Below the pieces are notes generated by a model. The model worked only from the letters and a program-made list of their open reading frames with translations. It made no database searches and was not told the DNA's origin. A DNA stretch of 43,014 nt from positions 1 through 43,014 of the forward strand of contig RXIJ01000033.1 in the NCBI GenBank assembly GCA_004212095.1, in the 5' to 3' direction. This DNA is from Methanosarcinales archaeon. Its GTDB lineage: Archaea; Halobacteriota; Methanosarcinia; Methanosarcinales; EX4572-44. Numbering within the stretch: the stretch's first letter is position 1; each line of letters opens with the position of its first letter. Of the stretch, positions 13,793 to 23,450 are shown piece by piece. Position numbers and translations under genes: made by a program.

Positions 13793-15874
13793 TTGTCAAA
13801 TATCTTCTACCTGTGCTTCTGGTGGCTTGCCATTTTTATACTTGGGGCAGCCACTTATCCAATTTCTTATCGATTATTCCCTGCACTGAAAGATCGATAC
13901 GGGTTTTCAAAAATCCTTGGTTTATCGTTATTCACGTATCTCTCCTATCTTTTTTCTGTTGATAAAACAATCATCATATTTATTGTTATAATTGTCTTTG
14001 GAATTGTTGTTTTTCAGAAACTGAGGCTGAAACTGACTCTTCCCCCATTTTGTAGTTTCTATGAAGTGCTGTTTGCTGCCTCTTTTTTCTTGTTTGCGTT
14101 AATCCGCTCTTTTTATCCTGAGATCAACGGAGCAGAGAAATTCATGGATTTTGCTATTTTAAATGCAGTCTTCAGAGCAGAAAGTTTTCCTCCGCTCGAT
14201 CCATGGCTTTCCGGAGAGAATCTTGATTTTTATTATTATTTTGGACATTTGATGGTATCAAGCATCGCAAAGCTCACAGGCACACCTGTGGGGGTGGCCT
14301 ACAATCTTGGTCTTTCGATGTTTTTTGCTCTTGCAGTTACTACCGCTGCATCACTTGGATACAATCTTACCAACAAACGAAAGTATGCGATGTTGACAGC
14401 GTTCTTTGTGGTAATCTCAGGCAATCTCAAGTCAGTGCTTCTTGCATTTAGCATTGCATACTCCGGAATTTTATCGAACATTCCTTACTATTGGGAAAGT
14501 TCGCGAGTGATACCAAATACTGCAAATGAGTTTCCATGCTTCACTTTTCTGCACGGAGACCTGCATGCACATCTTGCAGCAATACCCTTGCAGTTATTAC
14601 TCCTCGTATTGTTATTGAACCTGTATCGTGAGAAAAACGTGGCATTTTTCACCTGCGTGTGTACTGGTTTTGTGCTTGGATTTTTGTTTCCAACCAATTC
14701 ATGGGATTACCCGACTTACCTCTCTATCACTGCTTTTTTAGTGTTCTACGCTGCTGGAGTGAACAAGAAGGCGTTTTCAACACTCTTGGCGATCGTTATC
14801 TCAAGCCTGCTTTTATTTGCACCTTTTTATGAAGCTTTCAATCACAGCGGAGTTGCTGGCATCAGTATGGTCAGCACGTATACGGTTATTCAGCACTACG
14901 TACTGGTATTTGGTTTATGCCTTCTACCATTAGTGTTTTTTGTGCTCTATCGTAGTGTGCCAACACTGAAGCACGAGCGCCCGGTCAGGATTGCATGTGT
15001 GCTTGTGTGTTTTACAATCATCTTGTTTGTCTCATCCAAAACAGGTTTTCAACTGCTTGCACCACTCCTATTTCTCATATCCCTGTGTGCATACAACCTT
15101 CAAAAAACACGTAAAAAAGATCAAGCGGATGACGAGTCATTTATTATGCTACTTGCTCTCACCGGACTACTTATTTCATTATTTTGTGAAATATTCTACA
15201 TTAACGATGCGTTTACCGTACCCTTTGAGAGGTTCAACACAGTGTTCAAGTTATACATGCAGACCTGGATTTTATTTACTGTGGCAGGAGTTTATGCAGT
15301 GTATCACTTTGAATACAAACTTAATGGTGTAAAGCAAAAGGTGTGGCTTGGATTCGTTGTGCTCTTAGTTATCAGTGGGCTGATTTTCCCAGCTGCTACA
15401 GTACTATTTAAAACTAATATGTTTTCAGGTGAAGCCAATCTCGATGGCATGGCATACTTAGAAAAAATATATCCCGGGGATTATCATGCAATCAGGTGGA
15501 TGCGATTGAACCTTGCAGACGATGTTATAGTGCTTGAACGTTTTGGAGAAAGCTACACATTATCCAGTCGTATTTCTACTAACACAGGAATTCCCACTGT
15601 TCTTGGCTGGGCTGGACATGAAATCATGTGGCGGCTTGACAGAGCAAAGGTAAATCAAAAAATCAACGATGTGAACACGATCTATACTACCCGGAACAGA
15701 TCTGATGTGTTATCATTAATAAATAAATATAATATAACTCATATATACGTTGGAACCATGGAACAGCAATACTATGGAAAGGCAGTGTTAAAATTCAAGA
15801 ATGACTCATCGTTTAAGCCCATCTATAAAGATGTGCACAATTCAACCACCATCTACGAAATTATGATTGGTTAG
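13793..15874 (+). CDS. DUF2298 (YYY) polytopic membrane protein
   Basis: A 693-residue protein with a dozen or more hydrophobic segments. The DUF2298 hallmark is clear: AEKFMDFAILNAVFRAESFP, PLDPWLSGENLDFYYYFGHL, GVAYNLGLSMFFAL, and FLHGDLHAHLAAIPLQLL. The C-terminal soluble part (MRLNLADDVIVLERFGESYT, GIPTVLGWAGHE, RSDVLSLINKYNITHIYVG) is typical. The family resembles GT-C type glycosyltransferases and is suspected to act on lipid-linked sugars; activity is not proven. TTG 13793, ten bases after the tfb stop, is the only good start, with no clear ribosome binding site. Followed by a T-rich terminator hairpin at 15965. Confidence 0.88.
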   Translation: MSNIFYLCFWWLAIFILGAATYPISYRLFPALKDRYGFSKILGLSLFTYLSYLFSVDKTIIIFIVIIVFGIVVFQKLRLKLTLPPFCSFYEVLFAASFFLFALIRSFYPEINGAEKFMDFAILNAVFRAESFPPLDPWLSGENLDFYYYFGHLMVSSIAKLTGTPVGVAYNLGLSMFFALAVTTAASLGYNLTNKRKYAMLTAFFVVISGNLKSVLLAFSIAYSGILSNIPYYWESSRVIPNTANEFPCFTFLHGDLHAHLAAIPLQLLLLVLLLNLYREKNVAFFTCVCTGFVLGFLFPTNSWDYPTYLSITAFLVFYAAGVNKKAFSTLLAIVISSLLLFAPFYEAFNHSGVAGISMVSTYTVIQHYVLVFGLCLLPLVFFVLYRSVPTLKHERPVRIACVLVCFTIILFVSSKTGFQLLAPLLFLISLCAYNLQKTRKKDQADDESFIMLLALTGLLISLFCEIFYINDAFTVPFERFNTVFKLYMQTWILFTVAGVYAVYHFEYKLNGVKQKVWLGFVVLLVISGLIFPAATVLFKTNMFSGEANLDGMAYLEKIYPGDYHAIRWMRLNLADDVIVLERFGESYTLSSRISTNTGIPTVLGWAGHEIMWRLDRAKVNQKINDVNTIYTTRNRSDVLSLINKYNITHIYVGTMEQQYYGKAVLKFKNDSSFKPIYKDVHNSTTIYEIMIG

Positions 15875-15964
15875 TGCTCTCTTTATGTTTGCAATTGAGG
15901 GCCATCATGAGATAATCGACCGATAAGTTATTCCAAAGCTTAGGTAACACGAGATGATATATAT

Positions 15965-15998
15965 GATAATGCCAATCATTGGGATTATCAGTTTTTTT
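15965..15998 (+). terminator. Hairpin with T-run after DUF2298 gene
   Basis: GATAATgCCAAT-c-ATTGGgATTATC, 12-base arms with one mismatch about a single centre base, followed by a run of seven T. This is the form of an intrinsic terminator for the upstream gene and lies well before the dapL ATG at 16066. The symmetry would also suit an operator. Confidence 0.6.
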
Positions 15999-16065
15999 GA
16001 TGACAGAGTACTTCTCAAGTATATGGGAAGTAAGATCACAAGAAAATGGAGAGTATTTGAGTTAT

Positions 16066-17226
16066 ATGTATTCAGATAGAATTAATTCGCTTCCCCCCTA
16101 CCTATTTGCAGCAATTGATGAAGGAAAGAAGGAAGCAGTAAGAAAAGGGGTTGATGTTATTGATATCGGTGTTGGCGATCCTGACCAGCCAACTCCATCG
16201 CATATCGTAGAATCTCTTTGCGTTGCAGCAAGGGACGCAAGCACCCACACCTATCCATCGTATAAAGGATTAATTACGTTTCGAGAGACTGCTTCTACAT
16301 GGTACAGCGAGCATTTCGGTGTGAACGTTGATCCACTGACTGAAGTACTCACACTCATTGGTTCAAAGGAAGGGATTGCACACGCACCCCTTGCATTTTT
16401 GAATTCTGGCGATATCGCGCTTGTGCCAGACCCTGCGTATCCTGTGTACAAAGTTGGAACGATATTTGCTGGAGGTATGCCATACATGATGCCCCTTAGT
16501 AAGGAAAACGGATTCCTGCCAGACCTTGAGGCAATACCAAAAAATATAGCAAAGAAAGCCAGGATCATGTTCCTTAACTATCCAAACAACCCGACATCAG
16601 CAACAGCAGACAAATCATTCTACAAGGAAGTTGTAGAGTTTGCAGCAGAGAATCATATCGTTGTGCTCTCTGATAATGCCTATTCAGAGATCACATTCGA
16701 TGGATACCATGCTCCGAGCTTTCTTAATGTAGATGGTGCAATAGACGTGGGAATCGAGTTTCATAGTCTTTCCAAGACATATAATATGACAGGGTGGCGT
16801 ATTGGCTTTGCTGTTGGTAACAAGGATGTCCTTGATGGTATTGGCAGGATAAAGACAAACATTGATTCAGGAGCCTTTGAAGCGGTGCAGCGTGCAGGCA
16901 TAACTGCGATGAGCGGTTCGCAGGATTGTATAGAGAACATGAGGAAAATATATATGAATCGGCGGGATGCACTGGTTAAAGGGCTGCACAATATAGGAAT
17001 TGCAGTTGAACCCCCGAAAGCAACCTTTTATATATGGGCGACTGTACCGGAAGGATATTCTTCAATAGACTTTTCAACACTCCTGTTAAATGAAGCTGGC
17101 ATCGTTGCAACACCAGGTGTCGGGTTCGGAGAATGCGGTGAGGGATACATACGTTTTGCACTCACGCAACCCGTAGAGCGTATAGAGGAAGCTTCAAAGC
17201 GCATGAAACAACTCGAACTCGATTGA
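16066..17226 (+). CDS. dapL: LL-diaminopimelate aminotransferase (class I/II PLP enzyme)
   Basis: PLP-dependent aminotransferase; the closest pattern is LL-diaminopimelate aminotransferase, which makes LL-DAP from tetrahydrodipicolinate in lysine synthesis. Seen: [20 protein letters not shown] start, [99 protein letters not shown] with the PLP lysine, and [13 protein letters not shown] 16066 matches the family start; the open frame continues to 15979 but that lies inside the terminator hairpin. 386 residues. A broad aspartate aminotransferase is the alternative. Confidence 0.88.
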   Translation: MYSDRINSLPPYLFAAIDEGKKEAVRKGVDVIDIGVGDPDQPTPSHIVESLCVAARDASTHTYPSYKGLITFRETASTWYSEHFGVNVDPLTEVLTLIGSKEGIAHAPLAFLNSGDIALVPDPAYPVYKVGTIFAGGMPYMMPLSKENGFLPDLEAIPKNIAKKARIMFLNYPNNPTSATADKSFYKEVVEFAAENHIVVLSDNAYSEITFDGYHAPSFLNVDGAIDVGIEFHSLSKTYNMTGWRIGFAVGNKDVLDGIGRIKTNIDSGAFEAVQRAGITAMSGSQDCIENMRKIYMNRRDALVKGLHNIGIAVEPPKATFYIWATVPEGYSSIDFSTLLLNEAGIVATPGVGFGECGEGYIRFALTQPVERIEEASKRMKQLELD

Positions 17227-17280
17227 TTGTATTTATACAGAGCTATGTAATCCTGTGGTCATAAAAGAAACTCGAAGAAT

Positions 17281-17931
17281 ATGATTGACTTTGATTTGCA
17301 TGTTCACTCAATTTATTCAAAGGACAGCCTTTCAACTATTGACAGGATTATACAAAGAGCGGAATTGGTCGGGCTTTCTGGTATAGCCATCTGTGACCAT
17401 GACACTACACAAGGTGCTATCGTAGCTATGACACGTGCAAAGGAACTCAAGTCAGCGATTCAGATCATACCTGGTATTGAAGTATCAACCACACGGGGAC
17501 ATATGCTGGTACTTGGTGTAACAGAAGATTTACCACCAAAACAAACACCACAGAAAACAATAAAAGCAGCACAAAAGCTGGATGCTGTGACTATTGCAGC
17601 TCATCCCTTCAAACGCATCACAAAAAATCTTGGATATGTTGGGGGCATGGATATTGATGCAATTGAGACGCTTAATTCCAGATGTCGATTCTGGTGCTCA
17701 AACAAAAAGGCAAAAAAAATGGCAGAAGAGCTTGGAAAACCGCAGGTTGGAGGAAGCGATTCTCATGTACCGGAAATGGTAGGAAGAGCCTACACCAGAG
17801 TTACATCAGTAAAGCACAGTGGAATTCTTGAAGCAATACGAGAAGGGGATACAATACCAAAAGGCAGATCCACACCAACGAGAGCAATACTTAAACAAGC
17901 ATATCGAGGAATACGTCAAAAATTTCGTTAA
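17281..17931 (+). CDS. PHP-domain metal-dependent phosphoesterase
   Basis: PHP fold with metal ligands in order: DLHVHSIYSKD (HxH), CDHDTTQG, PGIEVST, AAHPF, and GGSDSHVPE. Residues 1-216 cover the whole short YciV/TrpH-like family. Likely hydrolyses small phosphoesters or oligonucleotide ends; the substrate cannot be told from the sequence. It follows dapL by 54 bp, same strand, so may be cotranscribed; a functional link is not clear. About 130 bp after it hold no gene before the ferredoxin. Confidence 0.88.
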   Translation: MIDFDLHVHSIYSKDSLSTIDRIIQRAELVGLSGIAICDHDTTQGAIVAMTRAKELKSAIQIIPGIEVSTTRGHMLVLGVTEDLPPKQTPQKTIKAAQKLDAVTIAAHPFKRITKNLGYVGGMDIDAIETLNSRCRFWCSNKKAKKMAEELGKPQVGGSDSHVPEMVGRAYTRVTSVKHSGILEAIREGDTIPKGRSTPTRAILKQAYRGIRQKFR

Positions 17932-18064
17932 AAGAGGATTAACACCAGCGATGTTAGAAGATATTGAAGAGAAAACGTGGACTGGGGTGCCCCCCACTGC
18001 ACAAAGCACAAAGCATTTATGGCGATAACACGTTAAAAAATCAAACAAGGATTGAAACTTTTTA

Positions 18065-18616
18065 ATGAGAAAACTGACAGTAATTCCTGAGCGCTGCTCT
18101 GGATGTCGATTGTGTGAACTTGCTTGTGCCATCAATGCGTTTGGTGTAAATAACCCCAAGAAAGCAAAACTCAGGGTTTTCTCGCTGTACCCGCACCCGG
18201 TGATTAAAAAACCTATTGTGTGTAACCAGTGCAGGATTCCAAAGTGTAGTGAGAATTGCCCCACTGGCGCTATTTACATAGAGGACGGTATCGTTAAGAT
18301 TGATGAAAAAACGTGTGTAGCTTGCCAGATGTGCGTAACTTCGTGTCCTTTTGGAGCCATTTTCGTGCATCAGGAGATAGCTGTTCCATTCAAATGCGAG
18401 TTGTGCGGAGGAAATCCAAAATGTGTGGAAGTATGCCCAAAAAAAGCAATCCTATACACTCCGGAACACATACTTGGGCAGTCCATGCGTCTTGCAGGCG
18501 TACTTAAGTATGCACACATGAAAGAAGTGGAATACTTTGAACACGGCATCGTTAAAAAACTGCGGTATGCTGATACGGAAAAGAGTAAAAATTCAGGAGA
18601 TAACAATGACAATTAA
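18065..18616 (+). CDS. 4Fe-4S ferredoxin, electron-transfer subunit of AOR
   Basis: HycB/NrfC-type iron-sulfur protein of 183 residues. Four Cys clusters: CSGCRLCELAC, CNQCRIPKCSENCP, CVACQMCVTSCP, and CELCGGNPKCVEVCP, enough for up to four 4Fe-4S clusters. Family known to carry electrons for molybdenum or tungsten oxidoreductases. Its end overlaps the start of the AOR gene by 11 bp, which strongly implies that it is the redox partner of that enzyme. Confidence 0.9.
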   Translation: MRKLTVIPERCSGCRLCELACAINAFGVNNPKKAKLRVFSLYPHPVIKKPIVCNQCRIPKCSENCPTGAIYIEDGIVKIDEKTCVACQMCVTSCPFGAIFVHQEIAVPFKCELCGGNPKCVEVCPKKAILYTPEHILGQSMRLAGVLKYAHMKEVEYFEHGIVKKLRYADTEKSKNSGDNNDN

Positions 18617-20441
18617 AGGCGGATATTGTCAAAAAATACTCGAAATGGATTTATCTAAAAACAAAAAGCATGTTATAGAAGTATCTGATAATTTCGCTGT
18701 AAAATATGTTGGTGGGCGTGGCTGGGGTGCTCGCATCATCTGGGAAAACCTCGAACAGATCAAAGATCCGCTTTCTCCTTCAAACATTGTTGTAATAGCA
18801 CCAGGCCCCCTTAGCGGCTTGTACCTGCCAGCTTCCGGGAAAACCTCCTTTTCATCTATCTCGCCTGCTACAGGATTGTATGCTGACAGCAACATGGGCG
18901 GCATGTTCGCAGTTGAGATTAAACAGGCCGGGTACGATGCAATAATCATTCGTGGTCGGGCAGAGAAACTTTCTTATCTATTCATTGATGATGATTGTGT
19001 TGAATTAAAAAGTGCAAAAAAGTACAAAGGTCTTGGATGCACTGAGACTGAACGTCACTTAAAAGAGGATCTTGGCGATGAAACACTTCGAATAGCAACA
19101 ATTGGTCCTGCTGGTGAAAATCTGGTCAAGTTCTCATGCATCAACAGCGAGTGGAGCAGGAATGCCGGACGCACTGGCATGGGGGCAATCTTTGGTTCAA
19201 AAAACCTGAAAGCAATAGTAATTCGCGGCACAAAAGATCTCCCTGTTTTTGATTTAACACGACTTGTGGAACTTGGCGAACATGCCTACAAAACTCTAAA
19301 AAGTCACCGGTTATTTGAATTCTGGCAGCGCCAGGGTCTGATGACTGTTGTTGATTATGCAAATGCTGCTGGCATCATGCCAACCCATAACTTTAAAGAT
19401 ACTTGCTTTGACGATGCTGATAAAATAAATGGCGAGGTAATGGAAACCTTCTATAAAATTGGGGATACCGCATGTTACGCCTGTCCAATGACCTGTGGAA
19501 ATGTTAACCTTGTGAAAGAGGGCAAGTATGCAGGCACTGTAACCGAGGGACCGGAATATGAAACAGCTTGCATGTTCGGTTCAAACGTGGGAATTAATGA
19601 TTTCGCAGCCGTACTTAGAGCTAACTATCTCTGTGATGAATATGGAGTTGATACGATCTCGACAGGAAACTTGATTGCAGCAGTAATCGAAGCTTATGAA
19701 AAAGGGATTCTAACACTTGACGAGCTTGGTGGCATGGCACTCCACTGGGGAGACTCTGATTCAATCATGGAACTGATCAGAAAAATCGGTAAGCGTGAAG
19801 GCATAGGAAATGTCATTGCAGAAGGATCGTACGGGCTGATAAAAAAATGGCCAGCTATCAAACAACTCATATCGCAGGTGAAAGGACTTGAACAGTCGTC
19901 CTACGATGTGCGCTCTGCTATCACGATGGCACTTTCCTATGGCACATCAGATATTGGGGGACACCATGCACGAGCATGGACCATAGCAAAGGAACTGGAA
20001 GTTGGTTCCGACTGGACACTCGATGAAAAAGCGGAAATTGTGATATATCAGCAGACAGTACGCCCACTTTTCGATATGCTTGGCGTATGCAGACTCCCAT
20101 GGGTAGAACTTGGATTTAGTGAAAGCGCTTATGCAGAGTTCTACAGTGCAGCAACAGGCATAGAGACAGGTTTGGAAGAACTTCTTAAAAGGTCAGAAGC
20201 TGTGTATAACATCACCCGTGCAATTAATATCAAGCTCGGTGCAACGATAAAAGATGATTTTCCATCATGGCGATGCTTCAACGAGCCAATAAAAACAGGA
20301 CCACTGGCAGGAAAAAAATTAGAGATGGAAGAGTATACAAAAATCCTCCAGTTGTACTACAACAAAAGAGGCTGGAATGAAAACGGGGTTCCTCTGCCAA
20401 AAACTCTTGACAGGTTGGAACTAACCGATATTGAAATATGA
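18606..20441 (+). CDS. aor: Aldehyde ferredoxin oxidoreductase (tungsten enzyme)
   Basis: Tungstopterin oxidoreductase of 611 residues that oxidises aldehydes to acids (or the reverse) with ferredoxin. Seen: MTIKGGYCQKILEMDLS start; YVGGRGWGARIIWE; APGPLSGLYLPASGKTSFSS; NAGRTGMGAIFGSKNLKAIV; the 4Fe-4S ligands C290, C293, C297 (CYACPMTC) and C495 (MLGVCRLPW); and EGPEYET plus YGTSDIGGHHARAW around the bis-pterin. ATG 18606 was chosen over the frame start at 18537, which lies deep in the ferredoxin gene. Overlaps truA by 4 bp. The substrate is unknown; many AOR paralogues act on aromatic or short aliphatic aldehydes. Confidence 0.93.
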   Translation: MTIKGGYCQKILEMDLSKNKKHVIEVSDNFAVKYVGGRGWGARIIWENLEQIKDPLSPSNIVVIAPGPLSGLYLPASGKTSFSSISPATGLYADSNMGGMFAVEIKQAGYDAIIIRGRAEKLSYLFIDDDCVELKSAKKYKGLGCTETERHLKEDLGDETLRIATIGPAGENLVKFSCINSEWSRNAGRTGMGAIFGSKNLKAIVIRGTKDLPVFDLTRLVELGEHAYKTLKSHRLFEFWQRQGLMTVVDYANAAGIMPTHNFKDTCFDDADKINGEVMETFYKIGDTACYACPMTCGNVNLVKEGKYAGTVTEGPEYETACMFGSNVGINDFAAVLRANYLCDEYGVDTISTGNLIAAVIEAYEKGILTLDELGGMALHWGDSDSIMELIRKIGKREGIGNVIAEGSYGLIKKWPAIKQLISQVKGLEQSSYDVRSAITMALSYGTSDIGGHHARAWTIAKELEVGSDWTLDEKAEIVIYQQTVRPLFDMLGVCRLPWVELGFSESAYAEFYSAATGIETGLEELLKRSEAVYNITRAINIKLGATIKDDFPSWRCFNEPIKTGPLAGKKLEMEEYTKILQLYYNKRGWNENGVPLPKTLDRLELTDIEI

Positions 20442-21268
20442 GTGTGGGCTTTGTGAGAGTTGCATTCAAGCTTGCTTATATTGGCACTAAATATTTAGGT
20501 TTCCAGTTGCAGCCAGCGCAGCTTACGACAATTGAGTCTGCAATTTTTAAAGCACTAACAGATACTGGCATCATCGAAAGCCTCAGGATAGCAGGATATC
20601 AAAGTTCCGGTCGCACCGATCAGGGAGTGCATGCTACAGGACAGGTCATAGCATTTAACACCAGAAAAAGAGAACTTGCCGTACCAAGAATTTTTAATAG
20701 CAAACTTCCAAAAGATATATGGGCATGGGCATACGCAGGGGTTGCTGATGATTTTGACCCGCGAAGGGCTGCTATCTTTCGCGTGTATCGTTATATGATC
20801 TGGGGCATGTATGATATGCCAATGATGAGACGCGCTACAAAAATTTTGAGCGGCACACACGATTTCTCGAATTTTTTGACACAGGACAACGATGAACGCA
20901 GTACCGTAAGGACCATACATCGTATAGACATTCGAGTAAGTGGCGGCTTTACCATACTGGATGTTACAGCTAATAGTTTCGCATGGCACATGGTTAGAAA
21001 AATAGCCACAGCCCTTGCAATGATTGGAAGTGGAATACGTGACAATGAGTGGTTGATCCAGATGCTTGAGCCTGCTAAGTTTGAAGAGGGACTAAAACCA
21101 GCACCAGCACACGGACTTATACTGAGAAACGTTGAATATGAAAACATTAAGTGGGTTCTAGACAACTATTCAATGAAAAGATCTGCAGAAAAACTTAAAG
21201 AACGCCTCTCATGGCACAGCACCATGTCAGAGATATTAAAAGAGATGCAGACTACCATGCTCAAATAA
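20438..21268 (+). CDS. truA: tRNA pseudouridine synthase A
   Basis: Makes pseudouridine at positions 38-40 of the tRNA anticodon arm. Seen: FKLAYIGTKYLGFQLQPAQL, SGRTDQGVHATGQV with catalytic Asp61, FDPRRAAIFRVYRYMI, SGTHDFSNF and VTANSFAWHMVRKIATAL. 276 residues is normal. ATGA overlap with the aor stop couples the two genes despite unrelated roles. Confidence 0.95.
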   Translation: MSVGFVRVAFKLAYIGTKYLGFQLQPAQLTTIESAIFKALTDTGIIESLRIAGYQSSGRTDQGVHATGQVIAFNTRKRELAVPRIFNSKLPKDIWAWAYAGVADDFDPRRAAIFRVYRYMIWGMYDMPMMRRATKILSGTHDFSNFLTQDNDERSTVRTIHRIDIRVSGGFTILDVTANSFAWHMVRKIATALAMIGSGIRDNEWLIQMLEPAKFEEGLKPAPAHGLILRNVEYENIKWVLDNYSMKRSAEKLKERLSWHSTMSEILKEMQTTMLK

Positions 21269-21269
21269 T

Positions 21270-22304
21270 ATGCACATTTGTTTCGAGCTTTCTGGTGAGA
21301 ACAGGACACTGCCAGCAGCAGAGGTATACGCATCTCTCTCTGCAGAAGAAATAGGATATCGTGTGGTAAAACAGGATCAAAGAGTGATTATCCTAAACAT
21401 AGACAAAAACAATGTAACAAAACTGCAATTACTTAGAGAGCGACTATCAATGACCCATCGCCTCTACCAGGTGATAACCACATCTGCACCAGAAAAACAA
21501 GCAGTACTTGATGCAATCAACCGAACAGATTTATCCGGTTTTATCAAACAGGGTCAAACATATTGTGTGCGGGTGCGTAGATTGCAGTGTTGTCCACTGA
21601 TCAAAACGCCACAGGTGCTTGAACCGGAGATAGGCGAAATCATATACAGATATGGCAACAGGGCAGACCTTCAAACTCCGGATGTGTGCTTTAAACTGTT
21701 GCTTATTTCAAAGATTGCTATTTTTGGAATATTATTGCAGCAAATCAATCGCTCGTCATTTGGAGAGCGAAAGCCGATGAACAAACCGTTTTTTTATCCC
21801 GGCGTCCTCATGCCGCGCATATCACGGACGCTCATCAACCTGTGTGAGATTAAAAAAAACGAGCTCTTGCTTGACCCTTTCTGTGGAACGGCTGGAATAC
21901 TTGTAGAGGCAGGACTCCTAAATGTTGATGTGATAGGTTCGGACATCCAACGGAAAATCGTTTCCGGAGCAAAAATGAACCTTGAATATTACCTGAAAAA
22001 ATACACTCTTATGTACCAGGATGCAGCACATCTTGCACTGAAAGATGAAAGCATTGATGTTGTTGTCACTGATCCGCCCTATGGGCGTTCAACTCGCATA
22101 AAAGGCGTGGAGACAAAAAAATTAATTGAAGATGCAGTAAAAGAGATATGGCGTGTGTTGAAAAAAGGAAAAAAAGCAGGAATAATATACAAGGAGGAAA
22201 TAGATGGCCTGATAACAGGAGCAGGTTTTTCCATAGTAGAATACCATCAGGAACGGGTACATAAAAGTCTGACCAGGCACATGTACATTATAAAAAAGGA
22301 GTGA
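21270..22304 (+). CDS. tRNA (guanine10-N2) dimethyltransferase
   Basis: Archaeal Trm-G10 methyltransferase that makes m2G/m2,2G at position 10 of tRNA. N-terminal THUMP-containing region (residues 1-160), then SAM-dependent domain with LLDPFCGTAGILVEAGLL (202-209 core), GSDIQRKIVSGAKMNL, and VVVTDPPYGRSTRIKG (267-273 core), an N2-G methyltransferase motif. 344 residues fits. Starts one base after the truA stop; truA and this gene are both tRNA modifiers and are probably one operon. A hairpin repeat lies 27 bp after its stop. Confidence 0.92.
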   Translation: MHICFELSGENRTLPAAEVYASLSAEEIGYRVVKQDQRVIILNIDKNNVTKLQLLRERLSMTHRLYQVITTSAPEKQAVLDAINRTDLSGFIKQGQTYCVRVRRLQCCPLIKTPQVLEPEIGEIIYRYGNRADLQTPDVCFKLLLISKIAIFGILLQQINRSSFGERKPMNKPFFYPGVLMPRISRTLINLCEIKKNELLLDPFCGTAGILVEAGLLNVDVIGSDIQRKIVSGAKMNLEYYLKKYTLMYQDAAHLALKDESIDVVVTDPPYGRSTRIKGVETKKLIEDAVKEIWRVLKKGKKAGIIYKEEIDGLITGAGFSIVEYHQERVHKSLTRHMYIIKKE

Positions 22305-22330
22305 GTGGAGACTGGTTTTTTTTATATCCA

Positions 22331-22402
22331 CTGCACAACTTCGTTGTGCAGAGATTAACCTAACAACTACACAACTTCGTTGTGTAAAAAACAACTCTTG
22401 AT
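22331..22402. repeat. Dispersed hairpin repeat copies 3 and 4
   Basis: Two copies in the same intergenic region: arms CTGCACAAC / GTTGTGCAG around TTC (22331-22351), a perfect 9-bp stem, and TACACAAC / GTTGTGTA around TTC (22368-22386), a perfect 8-bp stem, followed by AACAACTCTTGATTA, the reverse complement of the family's spacer. They sit just after the tRNA methyltransferase stop. Confidence 0.85.
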
Positions 22403-22441
22403 TATGTGAGCGTTTCAGCAACTTAATTTTTAGGGGAGGGT

Positions 22442-22499
22442 TGTAAACTCTCCGGGTGTTGGTGCTCATTATAGAAATATCCATGTTGGAACACCCGTA
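22442..22499. other. Intergenic stretch with an inverted repeat
   Basis: CGGGTGTT near 22455 and AACACCCG near 22490 form an inverted repeat with about 28 bases between. The rest up to the transposase remnant is AT-rich with no gene. Confidence 0.4.
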
Positions 22500-22709
22500 T
22501 CTTCTTTTTAAATCTGATTTTGTCCTACAATTCACGTTTTTATCCAAAAATGAATCGAAAAATCTATGTATAAGGAAAACAAAGTATGTACAATGAGTGT
22601 TACAATGTTATCTATTTTGAAAACAAACATCTCGTAGATTCAGCTTCTCTTGTCTGATTTTCCCAACGGTACCCCGGAACCAGAGAAAATCATATCAGAG
22701 CGATTTTCG

Positions 22710-23414
22710 ATGGATAATAAACCGTATCATGTGAATAAGGAAGTGATTCTCTTAACAGATAATCATTTTGAACTTGTTAATCCGATTTGTCCATATTGTG
22801 GCTCTTATCATGTGATTCGGCAGGAGTTACGGGAGCAAAGTCCGATACTGGGTGAGTTTGGATATTGTGAGATCTATATGAGGCGTTATTTGTGTAAAAA
22901 ATGCAACAAAAAGTTTGTAACCCAGTTAAACTTAATCATAGAGTCGAATCATCGATATGCATCGATATTCAAAGGGAAAATAGATTACACAACAGTTTAC
23001 AACTTTTTAAAATTAGTATTTGCAGATAAACCGCTTATCACAATAATAACGGATCACAAGAGGCTGTATAATAGCATAATCGAGAAAATGGGAGCTTTAC
23101 ATCAATTATGCGTATTCTATCTATTCAAAATGATAAAAAAGGATGTGTATGATCGTTTGAAGTCTAAAGCTGTCTCATATTGGAATAAAATCAAATTATG
23201 CATCTATTTCACAAAAATTAAGGAAATATTCAGGACATGCAATTTTGATATTGCAATAGAAAGATTAAATAAATTATTATATATAATCAAGCATAATTCA
23301 CCACACAAAGGTATGTCCAGGTGTCTTACCTTCATTCCAAACTCAACCGTTGGCCAGTACTGGTTGAGTTTTGGGTCATCAGTTCTGGCAGGGAAAGTTA
23401 CATATCTCATGTGA
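22710..23414 (+). pseudogene. Zinc-ribbon transposase remnant, internally deleted
   Basis: N-terminus carries a zinc ribbon CPYCGS...CKKCNKKFVTQ of the kind found in many archaeal DDE transposases. A later part, TDHKRLYNSIIEKMGALHQL then CVFYLFKMIKKDVYDRLKSK and FTKIKEIFRTCNFDIAIERL, matches the region from the second catalytic Asp onward in a methanogen transposase family. Between them only about 40 residues remain where the first Asp should be, and the C-terminus with the last acid is replaced by unrelated sequence (RCLTFIPNSTVGQYW). So it is an internally and terminally deleted relic, though the frame is open. The open frame extends back to a TTG at 22650. Confidence 0.65.
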
Positions 23415-23450
23415 GGAATGGTTGATACTATATCAATCGAGGAGTATTGT

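Noticed and set aside
17819-18028. 69-aa frame overlapping the end of the PHP gene
   Set aside because: Most of it is a shadow of the PHP gene in another frame; the rest has no motif.
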